From Triatoma infestans (taxonomy: Eukaryota; Arthropoda; Insecta; Hemiptera; Reduviidae), in contig JAAEAF010002350.1 in assembly GCA_011037195.1 (NCBI GenBank), forward strand, positions 62,001 through 126,000: 64,000 nucleotides of DNA, written 5' to 3'. The translations under genes were made by a program, and so were the position numbers. Positions 1-11,609 of this stretch are shown here, piece after piece (the first letter of the stretch is position 1; each line of letters opens with the position of its first letter). The notes under the pieces were generated by a model that saw nothing but the letters and a program-made list of their open reading frames with translations, ran no database searches and was not told where the DNA came from.

Positions 1-655
1 AGTTTTCATCTATATATATATATAAATTCGTGGAAATCTAATTAAATACTTTGAACCTATATCTCTTTTAAATTTTTTGCATTTCCCGCCCCCCCCCTTT
101 CTTCCAGGTTACACTACTATTCATTGTATAGTTAAATTCCCAAATAGGTTTGACCTAGTTCTTTTAACAATTCTGTCTACGTTTTCTATAGGGCTGCTGA
201 GACTATTCATACACAATAGGAGGAAAGATAGTTAAAGGGTCGAATTTTATTTTTAATATATTCTTCTCTCTCTCTCTCTCTGTGTTTGATGTTAATCTAT
301 TTAAATAAAAATATTGTTGTAGAACTTTTTATTGTCCTGGAGGATTTAAAAATTTAATTATTTTTACGTTTATCTTTTATTTCCTAAATTGTGTTCTTAT
401 ACGAATTCATCAGTTTTGAGATTCAACATTTATTCGATATATGTTTAAAATGACTAAACAATTTTTTTTTTTTTTAGTATCTTAAGCTTTTGGACTTTTT
501 ATTATTGTGAAATAAGTAAGTGGAGCTTAATGAACTTGTAATATTCACATAATTACTTAGCTGACTAATGTAATATCATTTTACTTTAATAAATGCTGAG
601 TTAGCGTAGATATATACCTATATTAGGTATTTTAAAAGTGAGTTCCAGGCAAGTA
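1..655. other. AT-rich DNA, no gene seen
   Basis: Low-complexity AT-rich sequence with a short TA run near the left edge, a C-rich run near 90-100, a CT microsatellite near 265-282 and a T-run near 463-475. No reading frame, transposon motif or RNA gene could be supported. Confidence 0.6.
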
Positions 656-659
656 GTTC

Positions 660-1352
660 CCCTTTATTCTTGTAATATATGTATCTTTTCCGTTCTGTTT
701 ACTACCATAGTTTTACTTTTCTTTAGGTTTACTTGCATATTTCTCATTTCGAACTCCTCCACCCAAACGTTGACATTATGTTAGAATTTCTCCCTAGAAT
801 CTGCTATTAAAATCAGATTATCTGCATATATCAGGTAAAAGAATGTTACTGGTACTAACTGTCGATATCCTAACTGGAAATTCTTAGTTTTGGTTTGGCA
901 GGCTTTTAGTATGTCGTCCATAAATATGATAAAAAGTAAGGGACTTAGACTGTCTCCCTGTCTTACACCGGTCGTAGTTGTGAATGTTTCAGGCGACAGG
1001 GTAGATGTTATTATATAATTGCGGCAGTTCTTATAGAACCTTTCAATTCTTTTTATCAAAGTCTTAATTAATGTTCCTCCCTTAGCCAGTACTTCCCACA
1101 TTTGTAAACGTGGAACTTGGTCAAATGCCTTACAAAAGTCGATGAAACATAGATGCACTTTTTTGTCATATTCAATAGTTTTTTTTCCATAATCTGCCTT
1201 ATAGTGAATATAAGGTCCTGGGTAATTTCTATTTGAACGGAAACCACATTGGTCTTCTTCCAATTGATTTTCAACTTTCTTTCTCAATCTAGCTTCCAGG
1301 ATTTGACTATAGATTTTGCTAGGTACACTTACCAGTGAGATTCCCCTATAGA
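660..1352 (-). pseudogene. RTE-like non-LTR retrotransposon, RT domain fragment
   Basis: Read on the minus strand, this gives the middle of a non-LTR reverse transcriptase: YRGISLVS near 1345, then DQCGFRSNR, FIDFCKAFDQVPR, and TGVRQGDSLSPLLF (RT block 4) near 950. The catalytic box reads YADN instead of YADD near 810-825, so a catalytic aspartate is lost. An in-frame stop follows near 781, after which similarity resumes (VNVWVEEFEMRN, NLKKSKTM). The endonuclease and C-terminal parts are absent. The layout and motifs resemble the RTE clade. It is a dead internal fragment; an exact clade would need a tree. Confidence 0.85.
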
Positions 1353-1689
1353 GTAAACACTATTTCTAAAATTTGATATGATCGCATTATTTTCTCTTAC
1401 CGGAAGTAAAGAAGGCAAAAATTGAATAGTACAAATTTTTTGCAATTTTAAATTCATTTGGTTCTATAGAAATTATTAATTTTTATGAATTATATTAATT
1501 ATATTATTATAATGAACTTGTGGGCAACGTCCTTATAATTCTATTCAAAGTGTCTTCTTTCTATGGTTCTTAAAGAAAACATTCTGGATACAGTCATTAG
1601 CCAACAAGCTGAGTTCCTTGGCCACTGAATCTTGTTTTGATGAAAAGAAATTCATGCTTTAATCTACTAACTACCTATTTAATTACTTT

Positions 1690-2000
1690 CTCTTAATGCT
1701 ACCTGTGTGTATGTTTATGTATTTATGTAGGTCTGTGAATAGTTCAAGTCAATAACGAAAAATGGTACCAAGTTTAAACTTGATATTCCATTTTGGTTTT
1801 GACAAAGAAACCGGCAGGATGTTATTGGTTAAAATTTGGAACTTTCTCTGTACTAAATAATGCTATTTTGTTTTTTACGATTTTCTTGAAGAAGTTCCAA
1901 CATTTTTTTCTCTAAACACGTATATGGTTCTATCCCTTTTGTTTGGAACAGTTTTCTGAGAAAATTGATTTTTTTACTTGAATAATATTCTTCAAAATAT
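1690..2000 (-). repeat. R-family repeat, degenerate copy
   Basis: Weak but ordered similarity to the R family: a stretch like AACTTGATATTCC near 1779, then a 'cgattttcttgaagaagttcc' type segment near 1878 and a 'gagaaaattgattt' segment near 1957. Strand convention for R copies: '+' means the end with the 3' hairpin lies to the right. Confidence 0.45.
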
Positions 2001-2172
2001 AAACCTTCATTTTCTACCACTTTCACTCACCTTGCTTTTCAGCGATTCACAGTGCATCCATTTTGAGGCGAAAAATTTCTCTCATTCTAATCGCAATGCT
2101 TCATAATTTTCAAAGTGCCGTCATTTGGAGAAAATGAGCCATAAACGGAAAAAGACCGAAATTTGATTGTAC

Positions 2173-2199
2173 ATCGCCGCCTGAGAAATAGGCGGCGAT
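2173..2199. other. Perfect 10-bp GC-rich hairpin
   Basis: ATCGCCGCCT (2173-2182) and AGGCGGCGAT (2190-2199) are perfect reverse complements around a 7-nt loop, followed by TTTT. This is striking in otherwise AT-rich DNA. No surrounding gene explains it. Confidence 0.6.
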
Positions 2200-2419
2200 T
2201 TTAGTTGAGTCAAACGCGATTCATGTGCAGGAGCGTTGTAATATTGCAGAATAGTTTTAAGTTCGTTTTAGTACAGAATCAGTTCCGTATAAAGTTCAGA
2301 TTGTCTGCAACAAACTCAAAATACAAAACCCCTTCAACACAATTCCATGAGGATCTAATATTGGTCTTAAATCCAGCGTTTTGTGATATGCTCTATTTTG
2401 TGTTTGAAGCCTTCTTTAC

Positions 2420-3001
2420 TGAACATCACAAAAATGAAAAATCGCAGAAAGTTCAAACCTGATATTCCGTTTAGGGATAACCATGGGATCCGATAGTACG
2501 TTACATGTCAAAATTCTTCAACCGGAAGTACCACTTTACTGAATGGTTTTTTTTTCCCCCACTTTTTTTTGCGATTTTCTCGAAAATGGCTCCAACAATT
2601 TTCTATAAAGTTTAGTATATCAAGTTCACATACAATGATCTACAATTTTTATTTGAAACATTTCTCTGGGAAAATAAATTTAAGTACACTTTTGAGGGAG
2701 GGGTTGGGTTAGGTTTTTCTCTAAAGTATTATTTCAGTTTATTACAGAATTCTATCATCTAAATAATATTAATTAGAATTAAATATATTATTGCAATTCG
2801 GAGTTTGAAGAAAATCAGATGATCAGGGAAGTGCGTTTTTACTGTACAGTTTTTTTCAGTTTTACCAATTTTCTCCATAAAAATACCGACGAATTTCATT
2901 AAATTTGGTATACTATAAAAAAAAAAAAATTTGTTAATTACAATTTTGAAAACTGGAGTAAGAGAAAAGTTGTGTGAATGTTTCACACGAGATTTTTTTT
3001 T
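2420..3001 (-). repeat. R-family repeat, partial copy
   Basis: Shares the R order: AAACCTGATATTCCGTTTAG, ACCGGAAGTACCACTTTACT, GCGATTTTCTCGAAAATGG, ATTTCTCTGGGAAAAT, CTGGAGTAAGAGAAAAGT, then TGTTTCACACGAGA and a T-run. Only the A-side end is present; the hairpin end is lost on the left. A single core monomer is recognisable. Confidence 0.8.
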
Positions 3002-3523
3002 TATAATTATATTTAACAGATATAAAATTGAAAAGTTGCCAAATATATAAAAAACTTTTGGTTGTCAGACTTACTGATAAAGTATTAAGACACATCTTAT
3101 ATATATAAATCTTATATATATATATATACCATAAATATAATTAAAGCGGTAGATAATCTTCAAATGGTTCCATACGGTAATTACTGCTTCACGCATTCGA
3201 GTAATTCCTCATAATCAACAACGGAAACACCATCTGATCTAGGCTCACCTTAAACACTGGTTGTCCCCATTTTTAAAACGTTTAAACAAAAACGCTACGG
3301 TATTTCGGTGCTGCCTCCTTTTTTTTCCAATAATATCTTAGAAGACCACAAATCAGAGTTTTTATTTTCAAGCATATTGGTTGTTGATTATAAATAGCAA
3401 GTAACAGGTAAAAAGAATTTTCGGGTACATTGAATAAAGGATTACTCAAAAGTAAACATTGACATAAAATATATAAACGAAACCAACAAATAGGATTTAT
3501 TTACTGATGTAAAAAAAGTCAAG

Positions 3524-3611
3524 ACATTGTTTTATAACTTTTGAAATAACATTTTTTTATAACATTGTTTTATAACTTTTGAAATAACATTGTTTTATAA
3601 CTTTTGAAATA
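3524..3611. repeat. Short tandem repeat, 25-bp unit
   Basis: The unit ACATTGTTTTATAACTTTTG plus AAATA occurs at 3524-3548, 3562-3586 and 3587-3611. The last two are directly adjacent and identical. A 13-bp partial unit separates the first two. No coding role is seen. Confidence 0.85.
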
Positions 3612-4848
3612 TAAAATTCTGATCATTTTTTTCAAATTTTATCCGTCTTTATTATCTAAAGACTTATTGGTAAAAGACAATATGCAAGCGTATCCTCTCG
3701 TGTACTTATTGGTAAAGTAATAAGTAACAGCACGTATAACCAACGATTAATGAAATTTCTGCAAAGTTCGAATGTATCCATCAAAAATCGATGGAAAAAA
3801 AAATTAACAGTTAAAATTAATATTTTATTTAAATTAATTTCATTATTAAACATATTTTTGTGTAGTATTCAATTAAAAAAAAAAAAAAGGAGTAATTAAT
3901 TAAAAAGGTAGTACACCTCTTCATAATTCAAAAATAAAAAAAATAATAATAATGAGGTAGTATAGTATATTTTAGCCACCTACTTAACTAGAATACGATA
4001 ATTCTCATATGGTAAACATTGTAGTAAACAACGTAAAACGTAAAGACACCTCTTCACATTTTTTTTAAACTTACTATCAACTTGTAGTATCGATTTGAAC
4101 TTTCTTCCTATATAAAAAAAAGTAGGCGTCATTCATAAATGTAAACAACCAACGCAAATTACTTTTATTTTCTTGAACATAAACAAAACAAAAATCCACG
4201 TATATTTTTATACCTTAAAATATCGGACAATCACCTTTCTTTTCTTAAGGAAACAAATATACTTAGTAGTTAGTAGAAATGCATTCAGTAAAATGTCTCT
4301 GTCCGGTTTACTACTAGTAATCTATTTGTGCAGTATCATATTACCGTATATATCGTATCCATTTGTGAAATATAAATGGGAAGATATGTTTGGGTATCAA
4401 CGTTTGGTTACCATGTTTTGAGTTATACTGTAAACAGGGGTCGGTTCAAGGCGAGCCACTTGCTGATAGCGCGACCCTAGTGTTGTCTCGCGTAATAAAA
4501 TTGAAAACAGTTCATCACCGTTTTTCACAGTACATAATAAAACTATATATACATATATACTTCCTTCAATGTAAGATTTTCGATTGTCGGGAACGACTAT
4601 ATTTTCATTGTTTGACAAAAATTTGTTTCAGCTTTACATCAAAAGGTTTTAAAATAGAAGGAATTTTGATAATCATTTTTTTTTTCTCTCTCTCTCTCTC
4701 TCTCTCCTTCAATAATTTATTTGCTTGCAACTGTACAATAGATATAATAAGCAAATGTGGTGAATGTTTACATGACATGATTGACATGAGAAGAAAATAC
4801 CCAATGGTATATATTACTTCATGGCGTTGAAGTTAATTTAAAAGGTTA
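3612..4848. other. AT-rich DNA, no supported gene
   Basis: Contains A-runs, a CT microsatellite (about 4686-4708) and short open frames without recognisable domains. The longest frame (about 4390-4830, +) includes the CT tract and hydrophobic low-complexity sequence, and I do not regard it as a gene. Confidence 0.5.
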
Positions 4849-4849
4849 C

Positions 4850-5800
4850 GGGGTCATTGATACTTCAGACGTCGGGATGAATCAGCGGGTAAGGTTTGAC
4901 TAGCAAGTTGTTGAACCAAAGGATTATGATGATTGGGACAAGGAGTTATGGAATCTGATAACGGGACTTTATTGGAACGGACACAAATGGAATGGGTAGG
5001 TCATCATGTTAAGTTTTATTGGAGACATAATAAGGAGCACTGGTAATTTTTCGTAGGATTTTGGACTGTAAGGATTGGATACGGTAAACGTTGGAATGCT
5101 TAGTGGAGCCCCATACCTCTAGTCCGTAAGTCCATATTGGTCGTAGTAAAGTTTTGTATAGTGTGATCTTATTTTTTAAAGTAAGTTTGGATCGTTTGTC
5201 TAAGAGTCTTGAAAGGATAAGAGTAATCGTCTATTAGTTTCAATTCTTTTCAGTCTGGTATGGGGGTGGGTTCCAGGTTAGTCTTTTGTCCATATATAAC
5301 CCAAGATAGCGTACTCTATCAGCAGTAGGTAGGAAGGTGTTATTTAATTTAACACCAGGACAGAGGGAGTGACGAAGTGTAAACATGGTGTGAATACATT
5401 TCTTTTCATTAACTTTTATCTTCCATTTTTTGCACCACTCTTGTATCGAGGAAAGATGATCTTGATGCGACCGGAGGCAATAGTAGGTTCGGTATGGGAG
5501 GAAAGAGTAGCAGTATCATCAGCGAAGGTTGATGTTACTATACTAGGATGTAGGGGAAGGTCAGCAGTGTGTATTGTGTATAAAATTGGACCTAGAATAC
5601 TACCTTGCGGTACTCCAGCTTTCACAGGGGAATAGGGAGATAAGGAAGAACCCTAAGAGGTTTGGCAAAACCGGTCACACAGGTATGATTTAAGAATAAG
5701 GAAATAGAAATATGGTAGGATGCCTTTAAGTTTCCACAGCAGTCCAGGGTGCCACACCCTGTCAAAAGTCTGAGAGACATCAAGGAAGGTTTGATAATCT
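4850..5800 (-). pseudogene. Jockey-like LINE, RT and C-terminal fragment
   Basis: Minus-strand translation in shifting frames gives a Jockey-type RT. In order: TFDRVWHPGLLWKLK near 5750, a stop, then VKAGVPQGSILGPILY near 5600, TFADDTATLSSHTEP near 5520 with an intact FADD box, DHLSSIQEWCKKWKIKVNEKK near 5430, RYLGLYMDKRLTWN near 5290, and RPIWTYGLEVWGS near 5130. The 5' part (ORF1, endonuclease) is missing. Stops and frameshifts show it is dead. It may account for the sequence to about 4850, but the 3' boundary is unclear. Confidence 0.85.
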
Positions 5801-5965
5801 CATTTGAAAAATTCTAATCATACTAACCTTTGAAAATAAGTTTTCAATCACGTAGGCTCTTCGATGTCACACAAAAACCAGTTATAAATGTCTTTTATTC
5901 ATAACAAGACCTCTGAATAGTTGTAGTAATCAGAGATACTTTCCGTGATAGCTTGCTTCTTTTTT

Positions 5966-6008
5966 GTGGTCATAGACCGGTTTCGGGCGTACGCCCATCA
6001 TCAGGATG
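5966..6008 (-). ncRNA. Hammerhead ribozyme-like motif (P1 sense arm)
   Basis: On the minus strand: CTGATGA, one unpaired T, stem II GGGC/GCCC with loop GTAC, then GAAA, the palindrome ACCGGT as a dimer-type stem III, and C at the cleavage position. The stem I pair next to the core is mismatched (CATC against TATG). The core bases are conserved; activity is inferred only. Confidence 0.6.
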
Positions 6009-6141
6009 TTTTTTGTCAAACAGTGTGATAATATAGACTTGGACAGAGCAAATTTAGTTGATACCCACATGATACAGATAAAGGTATCAACTAAATTTAT
6101 ACTGTGCAAGTCTATGTTATCACACTGTTTGACAAAAAAAA

Positions 6142-6184
6142 GATCCTGATGATAGGCAAACGCCCGAAACCGGTCAATGATCAC
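6142..6184 (+). ncRNA. Hammerhead-like motif, decayed (P1 other arm)
   Basis: CTGATGA (6146-6152), GAAAC (6166-6170) and CGGTC (6171-6175) persist. Stem II is weakened to GGC/GCC and stem I is mismatched, so this arm is probably inactive. Confidence 0.5.
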
Positions 6185-6714
6185 AAAAAGAAGGAGGCTA
6201 TCACGGCAAAAATCTATCTTGATGCTTCCCAGCTCTGCGGAATCAACCACAGCAACAGTTGTAGTTATGTTGTGGAAGTGGCTAAAATGCGAAATACACC
6301 GTTTTTTCTGAGAGATCGCTCTCTGTTCGCTGCGTACCTACATGTTTGTACCTAGTCCTGCTATAAGTACTGCTAAAATAGGAGTATTGTTCGCCAGTTT
6401 GAAATGAAACAAAATATTTCTTTGGGAACGGACATTAACATCCTCAAGAACAGTTTAAAAATATATATATATATGTATATATTTAAAATGTCCAACTATA
6501 GCCTTAATGTATTCTTTAAGTTTCTTCGGCCAATCATCAATCGAATTAAGCATAATTTCCGGTGAAATGGATTTTATGGTTGATGGATTTTTATCTGAAA
6601 CCTTCGTGTTAGATGCGGTGGTAGTAATTTGAGCTTCCTGCGATTTTTCATTTTTGAGATATTTTGAGACATTCACTCCTACAGGCCTAAAAAAGTAAAA
6701 ACAATTTTGTCTTA

Positions 6715-7095
6715 TTTAAGGGACCTTAAAACATGTATTTCCGGTCAAAACTCAATTACGAAAATTTGACACGATCCAATAGTAGATCTAGTATGTCGTC
6801 CCCCCTTGCGGAGCAGTGATTGAATATAATGAAATCGTCTACAAAATGTATAGTTCATAGTGTGAGTGAGTGCTGGAGAGCTAGAGTTTGTCTGTGAGTA
6901 CGCCAAATCAAAGAATATATAAACATTAGCAAGAAGTTGACTATTTGTTTTTAGGCTATATGATACCAGAAGGGACGTCAAGAACTGACTCATCATCACT
7001 TCCCCTCCACTATCCTATTAATTTCCGGTGGAAAATTCTCAGTTACGACAATTTGACACAGCCGCCATATTGCAGTAAAAGAAAGTAAACATTGA
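6715..7095 (+). repeat. Two R-family 3'-side fragments
   Basis: At about 6733-6775 and 7021-7062, ATTTCCGGT..AAA.CTCA..TACGA and TTTGACAC match the hairpin-side end of R in the orientation with the hairpin to the right. The hairpin itself is missing from both. The 240 bases between them show nothing recognisable. Confidence 0.6.
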
Positions 7096-7514
7096 TTGTG
7101 ATTGAGTTTTGTTTCTGTTTATTTTGATGGTAAAAACAAATAATATTTTTAAAGTAATTGTGTAACTAATTAATAAGTGACAGTTTTATTGACTAATTTA
7201 ACAACCTTTATAAATTGACACACTCCTTTTTATTAACAAACACTTCTTCTTCCTACTCATATATTTGATCTACTAGAATATTTTAGAAAACCGGTTTGTA
7301 ATCAATAGTATTAAAATAGCGTTTAATCCATATTATAGCTTTTTAATCAACTATAACATGACATGGGAATAATACACTAGTAGCTAGCTGAAGATAATTT
7401 TCTTATAAATAATATTTTTCCTTTCATTCTTATAAAAACAAATTAGCTACTAATTAAATTAATTAACTATATTAATTAATTTAATTAGATTTTATGATTA
7501 TTCATTGCAGTCGC

Positions 7515-7584
7515 TACTAAGAGGAAGTATTGCAATCGTGTCAGATTACGAAAAAAAATGTTTTTAGCGAATGGTGTGTGTGTA

Positions 7585-7615
<31 letters not shown>

Positions 7616-8137
7616 TTGTATTTTAAGAGAATATCTCAAAAAAGAAAAGTTACAGGAGAAGTTCAAACTTGATATTTCGTTTTAAGTACTTAACCACCGC
7701 ATCAGACAAGTAATATTTCGGTCAATATCCATCAACCGCGCAAGTGCGAATTTACTGAATTTATTTTTCTTCTTTTTTTTTTCAGTTTTTCGTGATTTTC
7801 TCGTGAAATAGCTACAACGATTTTCTTTAAATTTCTTATACTGTGTTCACATATAAATATCTATCGTATCTTTTCCTTCCCGCAAAATTTATTTTTGAGG
7901 GTTTTGTGGGAAGAGTAGCGTTTTGCTTTCCTCTAAAGCACCACTTCAGTATAATATATAGTTTTGCTACCTACATAATATTAATATACTTTCGAAGTAT
8001 TGATAGAATTCCAAGTTTGAAGAAGAAAATCGGTTTATCGAAAGTGCGATTTTACAGAATAAGTTTTTTGAGTTTTTTTTTTTTTAATTTTCTCGAAAGC
8101 AATTACAACGATTTTCTTTAAACTTGGAATGCTTGCT
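7515..8137 (-). repeat. R-family repeat, first part of split copy
   Basis: Starts at CTAAGAGGAAGTATTGCAATC near 7517, followed by a (TG)n tract (about 7569-7616), TTCAAACTTGATATTTCG, GTGATTTTCTCG, CTCTAAAGCACCACTTCAGT and a second core monomer (CGATTTTCTTTAAACTTGG near 8110). Both monomers of the dimeric core are visible. It is cut at 8137 by a LINE and continues at 9264. Confidence 0.75.
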
Positions 8138-8149
8138 GCATAGATAGAA

Positions 8150-9251
8150 TAGAATAGAATGATGCAGGGGGTGGGGACTCGAACCCAAGCACTGCAGCCT
8201 CCCATTGAGGCTTATTGTGCTAACCCCTCAGCACCTAGTAGAGAAAGCCCCCCCAGGACCTTCCCCACCAGTCCTTCTTGAAGTACGATTTCCTCCGGTC
8301 TCAGAGTGCTGAAGATCTCGTACCGCAATCTGTCGATTGCAACGCAATCAAACAGCAGGTGAGAGGCCGTCTCCTCCTCCACCTGACACAGTCTACACAA
8401 GGGCTCTGAATCCACCAATCCCAGACTTGTGCAGATGTTTCTTGAACCTACCATGCCCAGTAAACAGGCCCGTTATCAGAGAAATCTGATATCTGCTTAG
8501 ACCCAGGGTGTCTCTGGTTCTTCTTCTACACAGCTCTGGCATGACCATTTTGCCGTGTTTTAATGCCCCAGTACTTAGCTTCCAGTGATGATTATGCTCT
8601 CTCCGAATCCATTCTCTCAGAGACACCTTGGCCATACTTTTGGCTATTCCCACAACAGGTTCCGGCCCATAGAAAGGAGTATTCGCTCCCTCCCTGGCCA
8701 GTTGGTCGGCTATTTCGTTACCTTTAATCCCCTTGTGCCCTGGCACCCATACTAGCCGAACTTTGTTGCCTCTACAATCCTTGACTAGGGAAGAAGTAAT
8801 TCTGAATGCCCGAAGAGCATACAACGCAGCCTTGCTGTCCGAGAAGATGCATATTCCTAGAGCCCATACATACGCAAATTCTCCTCAGCACAGATCTTTA
8901 TTGCATAAACTTCAGCCTGGAAAACCGTGGAATATCCACCGAGGGGCCTCGTAATGCGTACCTCCATAAATTCCGGCTCCAGTTCCGCAGGCTATTTTGG
9001 GCCCATCCGTGAACCAGGATCCCCCAGTTTGGCCCCGTTTTTCCTAACTTTTAGCCCATTCCGATCGTGACGTTAATATCATTTGGAAGAGGGGAGCTCA
9101 AAGTGGAATGTTGGACAGCACTCCTCCCCATCCATCTTGAAGATTCGGCCATGGTCAGCCTTCTGAGTAATGTCCACGTGCTTGGCTAGGGAGCTTCTTT
9201 GCTTCCACTGGCCATTGTTCATTAGTCTGTACGCGCTAGCCCTCGCCTGCC
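8150..9251 (-). mobile_element. 5'-truncated I/R1-like LINE with TSD
   Basis: A minus-strand insertion inside an R copy. The direct repeat GCATAGATAGAA occurs at 8138-8149 and 9252-9263, a perfect 12-bp TSD. The 3' tail is a pentanucleotide microsatellite (TAGAA on the plus strand, about 8145-8160). The element keeps only the end of ORF2: the RT-RNase H linker, RNase H and the C-terminal zinc knuckle. The 1.1-kb length shows 5' truncation at insertion. Confidence 0.85.
8212..9240 (-). pseudogene. LINE ORF2 remnant: RNase H and zinc-knuckle end
   Basis: From right to left on the minus strand: SAYRLMNNGQWK (linker after RT, about 9230), then a gap with frameshifts, then RNase H with VWVPGHKGIKGNEIADQLAR near 8720-8760 (HGxxGNExAD catalytic block). 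LITGLFTGHGRFKKHLHK follows near 8440-8490. After a frameshift comes CRLCQVEEETASHLLFDC near 8350-8400, a C-x2-C-x9-H-x4-C knuckle. RNase H with this knuckle is typical of I and R1-group LINEs. Frame changes near 8430 and above 8830 make it non-functional. Confidence 0.85.
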
Positions 9252-9263
9252 GCATAGATAGAA

Positions 9264-9545
9264 ACATATCACTTTTATTTAAAAAAAAATTCTGAAGAAA
9301 TAAAAAAAATTGACTTTACAGGTTTATAGGTTTATTGGGAAGGCCTGTCGATTTAAATTTAAATTTACACAAGCTTTCATAGTTTTGACATAGAGCGCTC
9401 CACCAACATGGGCTAGACATTGTAATGTTGCAATTTTAAAGAAAAATTTCTTGATTAAATTGTCTTAATTAGAATAAGAGAAAGTCGTGTGTGAATGAGT
9501 GTTTATTATGAGGGTTTATTAGACTTGCCACCAAAAAAAGAAAAG
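9264..9545 (-). repeat. R-family repeat, second part of split copy
   Basis: Resumes after the LINE with ACTTTTATTTAAAAA and ends with AATAAGAGAAAGTCGTGTG near 9473, a decayed A-side end of R. Confidence 0.55.
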
Positions 9546-10229
9546 GTGCTAATAATTATTTGAGTAACTTGCATGGCCCTTTAACTTTTTTTTTTTTGAA
9601 TATCTGCAAGATCGTAATCATTCCTTTTACTAATTCTAAGAGAAAGTAAAAATTTGTTATTATTAAAGAATTTTTAATATAAAGTGGTTTGATGAAATGT
9701 TTCTGGTTTCATATTCATGAAACATCAGGTTGACTTAGGTATTATCATTTTTTCCTGTTAGTGACCATGTTGAAACCATGAGGCTACGTATGCAGCATTC
9801 AGTTTAATTCTAAATTTCTATTTTTTTGTCTTGGAGCCTAGTGTTGGTGTATTCCATTACTGTTTATATTAATTCAAATGCGTTTACTACTCTCAGATTC
9901 ATCAGTTTTCATTGAAAGATCGTTACAGGTCAAATTAATGTCGATGTTATCTGAAAAATTGTGATATTCCTTTCTAGACCTTCCAGATATCAGCCTCATT
10001 ACGTTTGTCATACTATTACCATCATTGTCCCATCACTGCAGGCCCCTCTGATCGGATACTTTCTTACTAAGTATCTAACGAATCATTCACAGCGATGTTA
10101 TCGATTCTTCTCTGCCTGAAAACCAAAATAAGTACAAGAATTTCTCAGTCTTTTATCCATTCATTTTCATTTCTCTCGTCCCTCGTCCTTTAATCTTTCT
10201 GGGAATTCATCATTACAATCTCAAGGACG
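9546..10229. other. No feature seen
   Basis: Unique-looking AT-rich sequence. I see no domain, repeat end or RNA gene in it. Confidence 0.5.
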
Positions 10230-10616
10230 ACCGGCTTCTGGCTTATTTCCAAGTGACATGTAGATCGGCTACAAGCCGTGGTTGTGGTGCCTGTAAGGTA
10301 GCAGTTAAGAAATGATGGATACACAAAATATATACTGATTTATATTTTAACGATTTACTGAGTAAAGAGAGAAGAGAGCGACCAAGCGAAGAGTTATGAT
10401 TGTTGATAACATGGCGAATGGCGTTATAGTAATTAGTGTGGCTAGCTAGCTTGGTGAACCTTACAAGGTTGAGACTTGTTAACACGTTAAAGTTGATCTG
10501 GTGTCTGAATTTTATGCTCTCCGACCATCGTTGACTTTTTATAGCCCTTGATGGGAGTTAGAGCCGCTTTATTGGAGGGGGAGCCTCGCTGTCCAAGCTG
10601 AACTCATTCGCCAATA
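10230..10616 (-). repeat. LTR-like repeat, diverged copy
   Basis: Shares an ordered set of blocks with 11610-12060: GTGGCTAG..TAGCTTGGTGAA, a 'caaggttgagacttgttaac' type block, TTTTTATAGCCC (TATA-like on the minus strand) and a GGAG-rich block. Its ends are not clear. It is probably a diverged LTR of the same family. Confidence 0.5.
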
Positions 10617-11570
10617 CGTTGTAGTGACCATGACAGACGAGGTAATGCGTGGTTGGCGTGCGCTTGGAGGCTCGATGGTAGCGTTTGCTGCGCCTGGTAT
10701 TGAATGTATTGAGTCTAGCAAATGTGTGGTGAGTTTAATGCTTTGTCACGCTCCTTTGTTGTACGTAGCATGTAAATGCCAGCAAATATATAGGAATTTG
10801 GAAGTGTTGGTTTTGTAGAGGAGCATGACTCTACTGGACCTACATAATTGTATCCACAGTTTGGATATAGCAAACCAATATGGCTGAGGTTTAATATTCG
10901 ACTGTGGTAGCTGGGCCAGTTAATACGAAATCAGCAGCGTCATAAAGACTACTGCAAAGGTAATGTCTGGTACCCAATTCGTGCCCAAATAAACTTGGAA
11001 CAAGGCCCAGGACTAAGTATTGTAAACTTTAGTATTTGTGCATTTTAATTCATTACAATAGAATAATCAGATTTTTTTTAGCTGTGATTACAGTAAAATA
11101 TTTTTGAGAATTAACTTTCTCATTCTTTGGGAATAAAAATTTTTTCTTGTCAAATTTGTTAATTTTTAAGAAAATTATACTGAAGTATATTTAATTGAGA
11201 CCTATGTCCGCACGTGCGGGCATGTTTGTTCTACAAGCATCATAAGTGTCTATTTGTATCTATAATAGCCTAATAATATAATAATAATAGCTTAATATAT
11301 ATTATAGGATTGTAGATAAATATACAGATAATAATACTGTTGATAGGTAGATTAACCTATAGGTGTCTATAATGTTGAAACGTATAGAGTTATACATACG
11401 TTTTCGACCATATATGTGAGTGATTGTGTTTATGTGTAAGTGTCCAGTGTGTACTTATGTTTCTGTATTATGTTAGAATGTTTGCAATTTGAATAAATAT
11501 TTGTTTATCACATATATACATGTATATACAATTACAAATAATTATAGAAATATGATAGAATTATGATATA

Positions 11571-11608
<38 letters not shown>

Positions 11609-11609
11609 G
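10617..11609. other. No gene seen; short palindrome and (TG)n
   Basis: Lies between two LTR-like repeats of the same orientation. It contains the palindrome CCGCACGTGCGG near 11206 and a (TG)n tract at about 11573-11606. No reading frame with retroelement motifs is seen, so if the two LTRs bound one element its interior is non-coding. Confidence 0.45.

Larger units (their letters stand above)
5931..6256 (-). mobile_element. Palindromic hammerhead element P1
   Basis: Family P foldback element. The left arm (to about 6055) is the inverted complement of the right arm (from about 6090), including the CAAACAGTGTGATAA segment and its complement. Flanking direct repeats AGTTGTAGTAAT (5919-5930) and AGTTGTAGTTAT (6257-6268) differ at one base and look like a TSD. 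The element's 5' end (GTTG.TGTGGTTG..TCCGC) lies on the right, so the copy is on the minus strand. Each arm carries a hammerhead-like motif. It encodes no protein. Confidence 0.75.

Noticed and set aside
2173..2199. Intrinsic (rho-independent) terminator
   Set aside because: The fold fits, but the surrounding DNA is eukaryotic and there is no upstream gene.
3524..3611. CRISPR array
   Set aside because: Repeats abut directly with no unique spacers, and the DNA is eukaryotic.
4390..4830. 146-codon open frame as a host gene
   Set aside because: Includes a CT microsatellite and low-complexity hydrophobic sequence; overlapping frames on the other strand are equally long.
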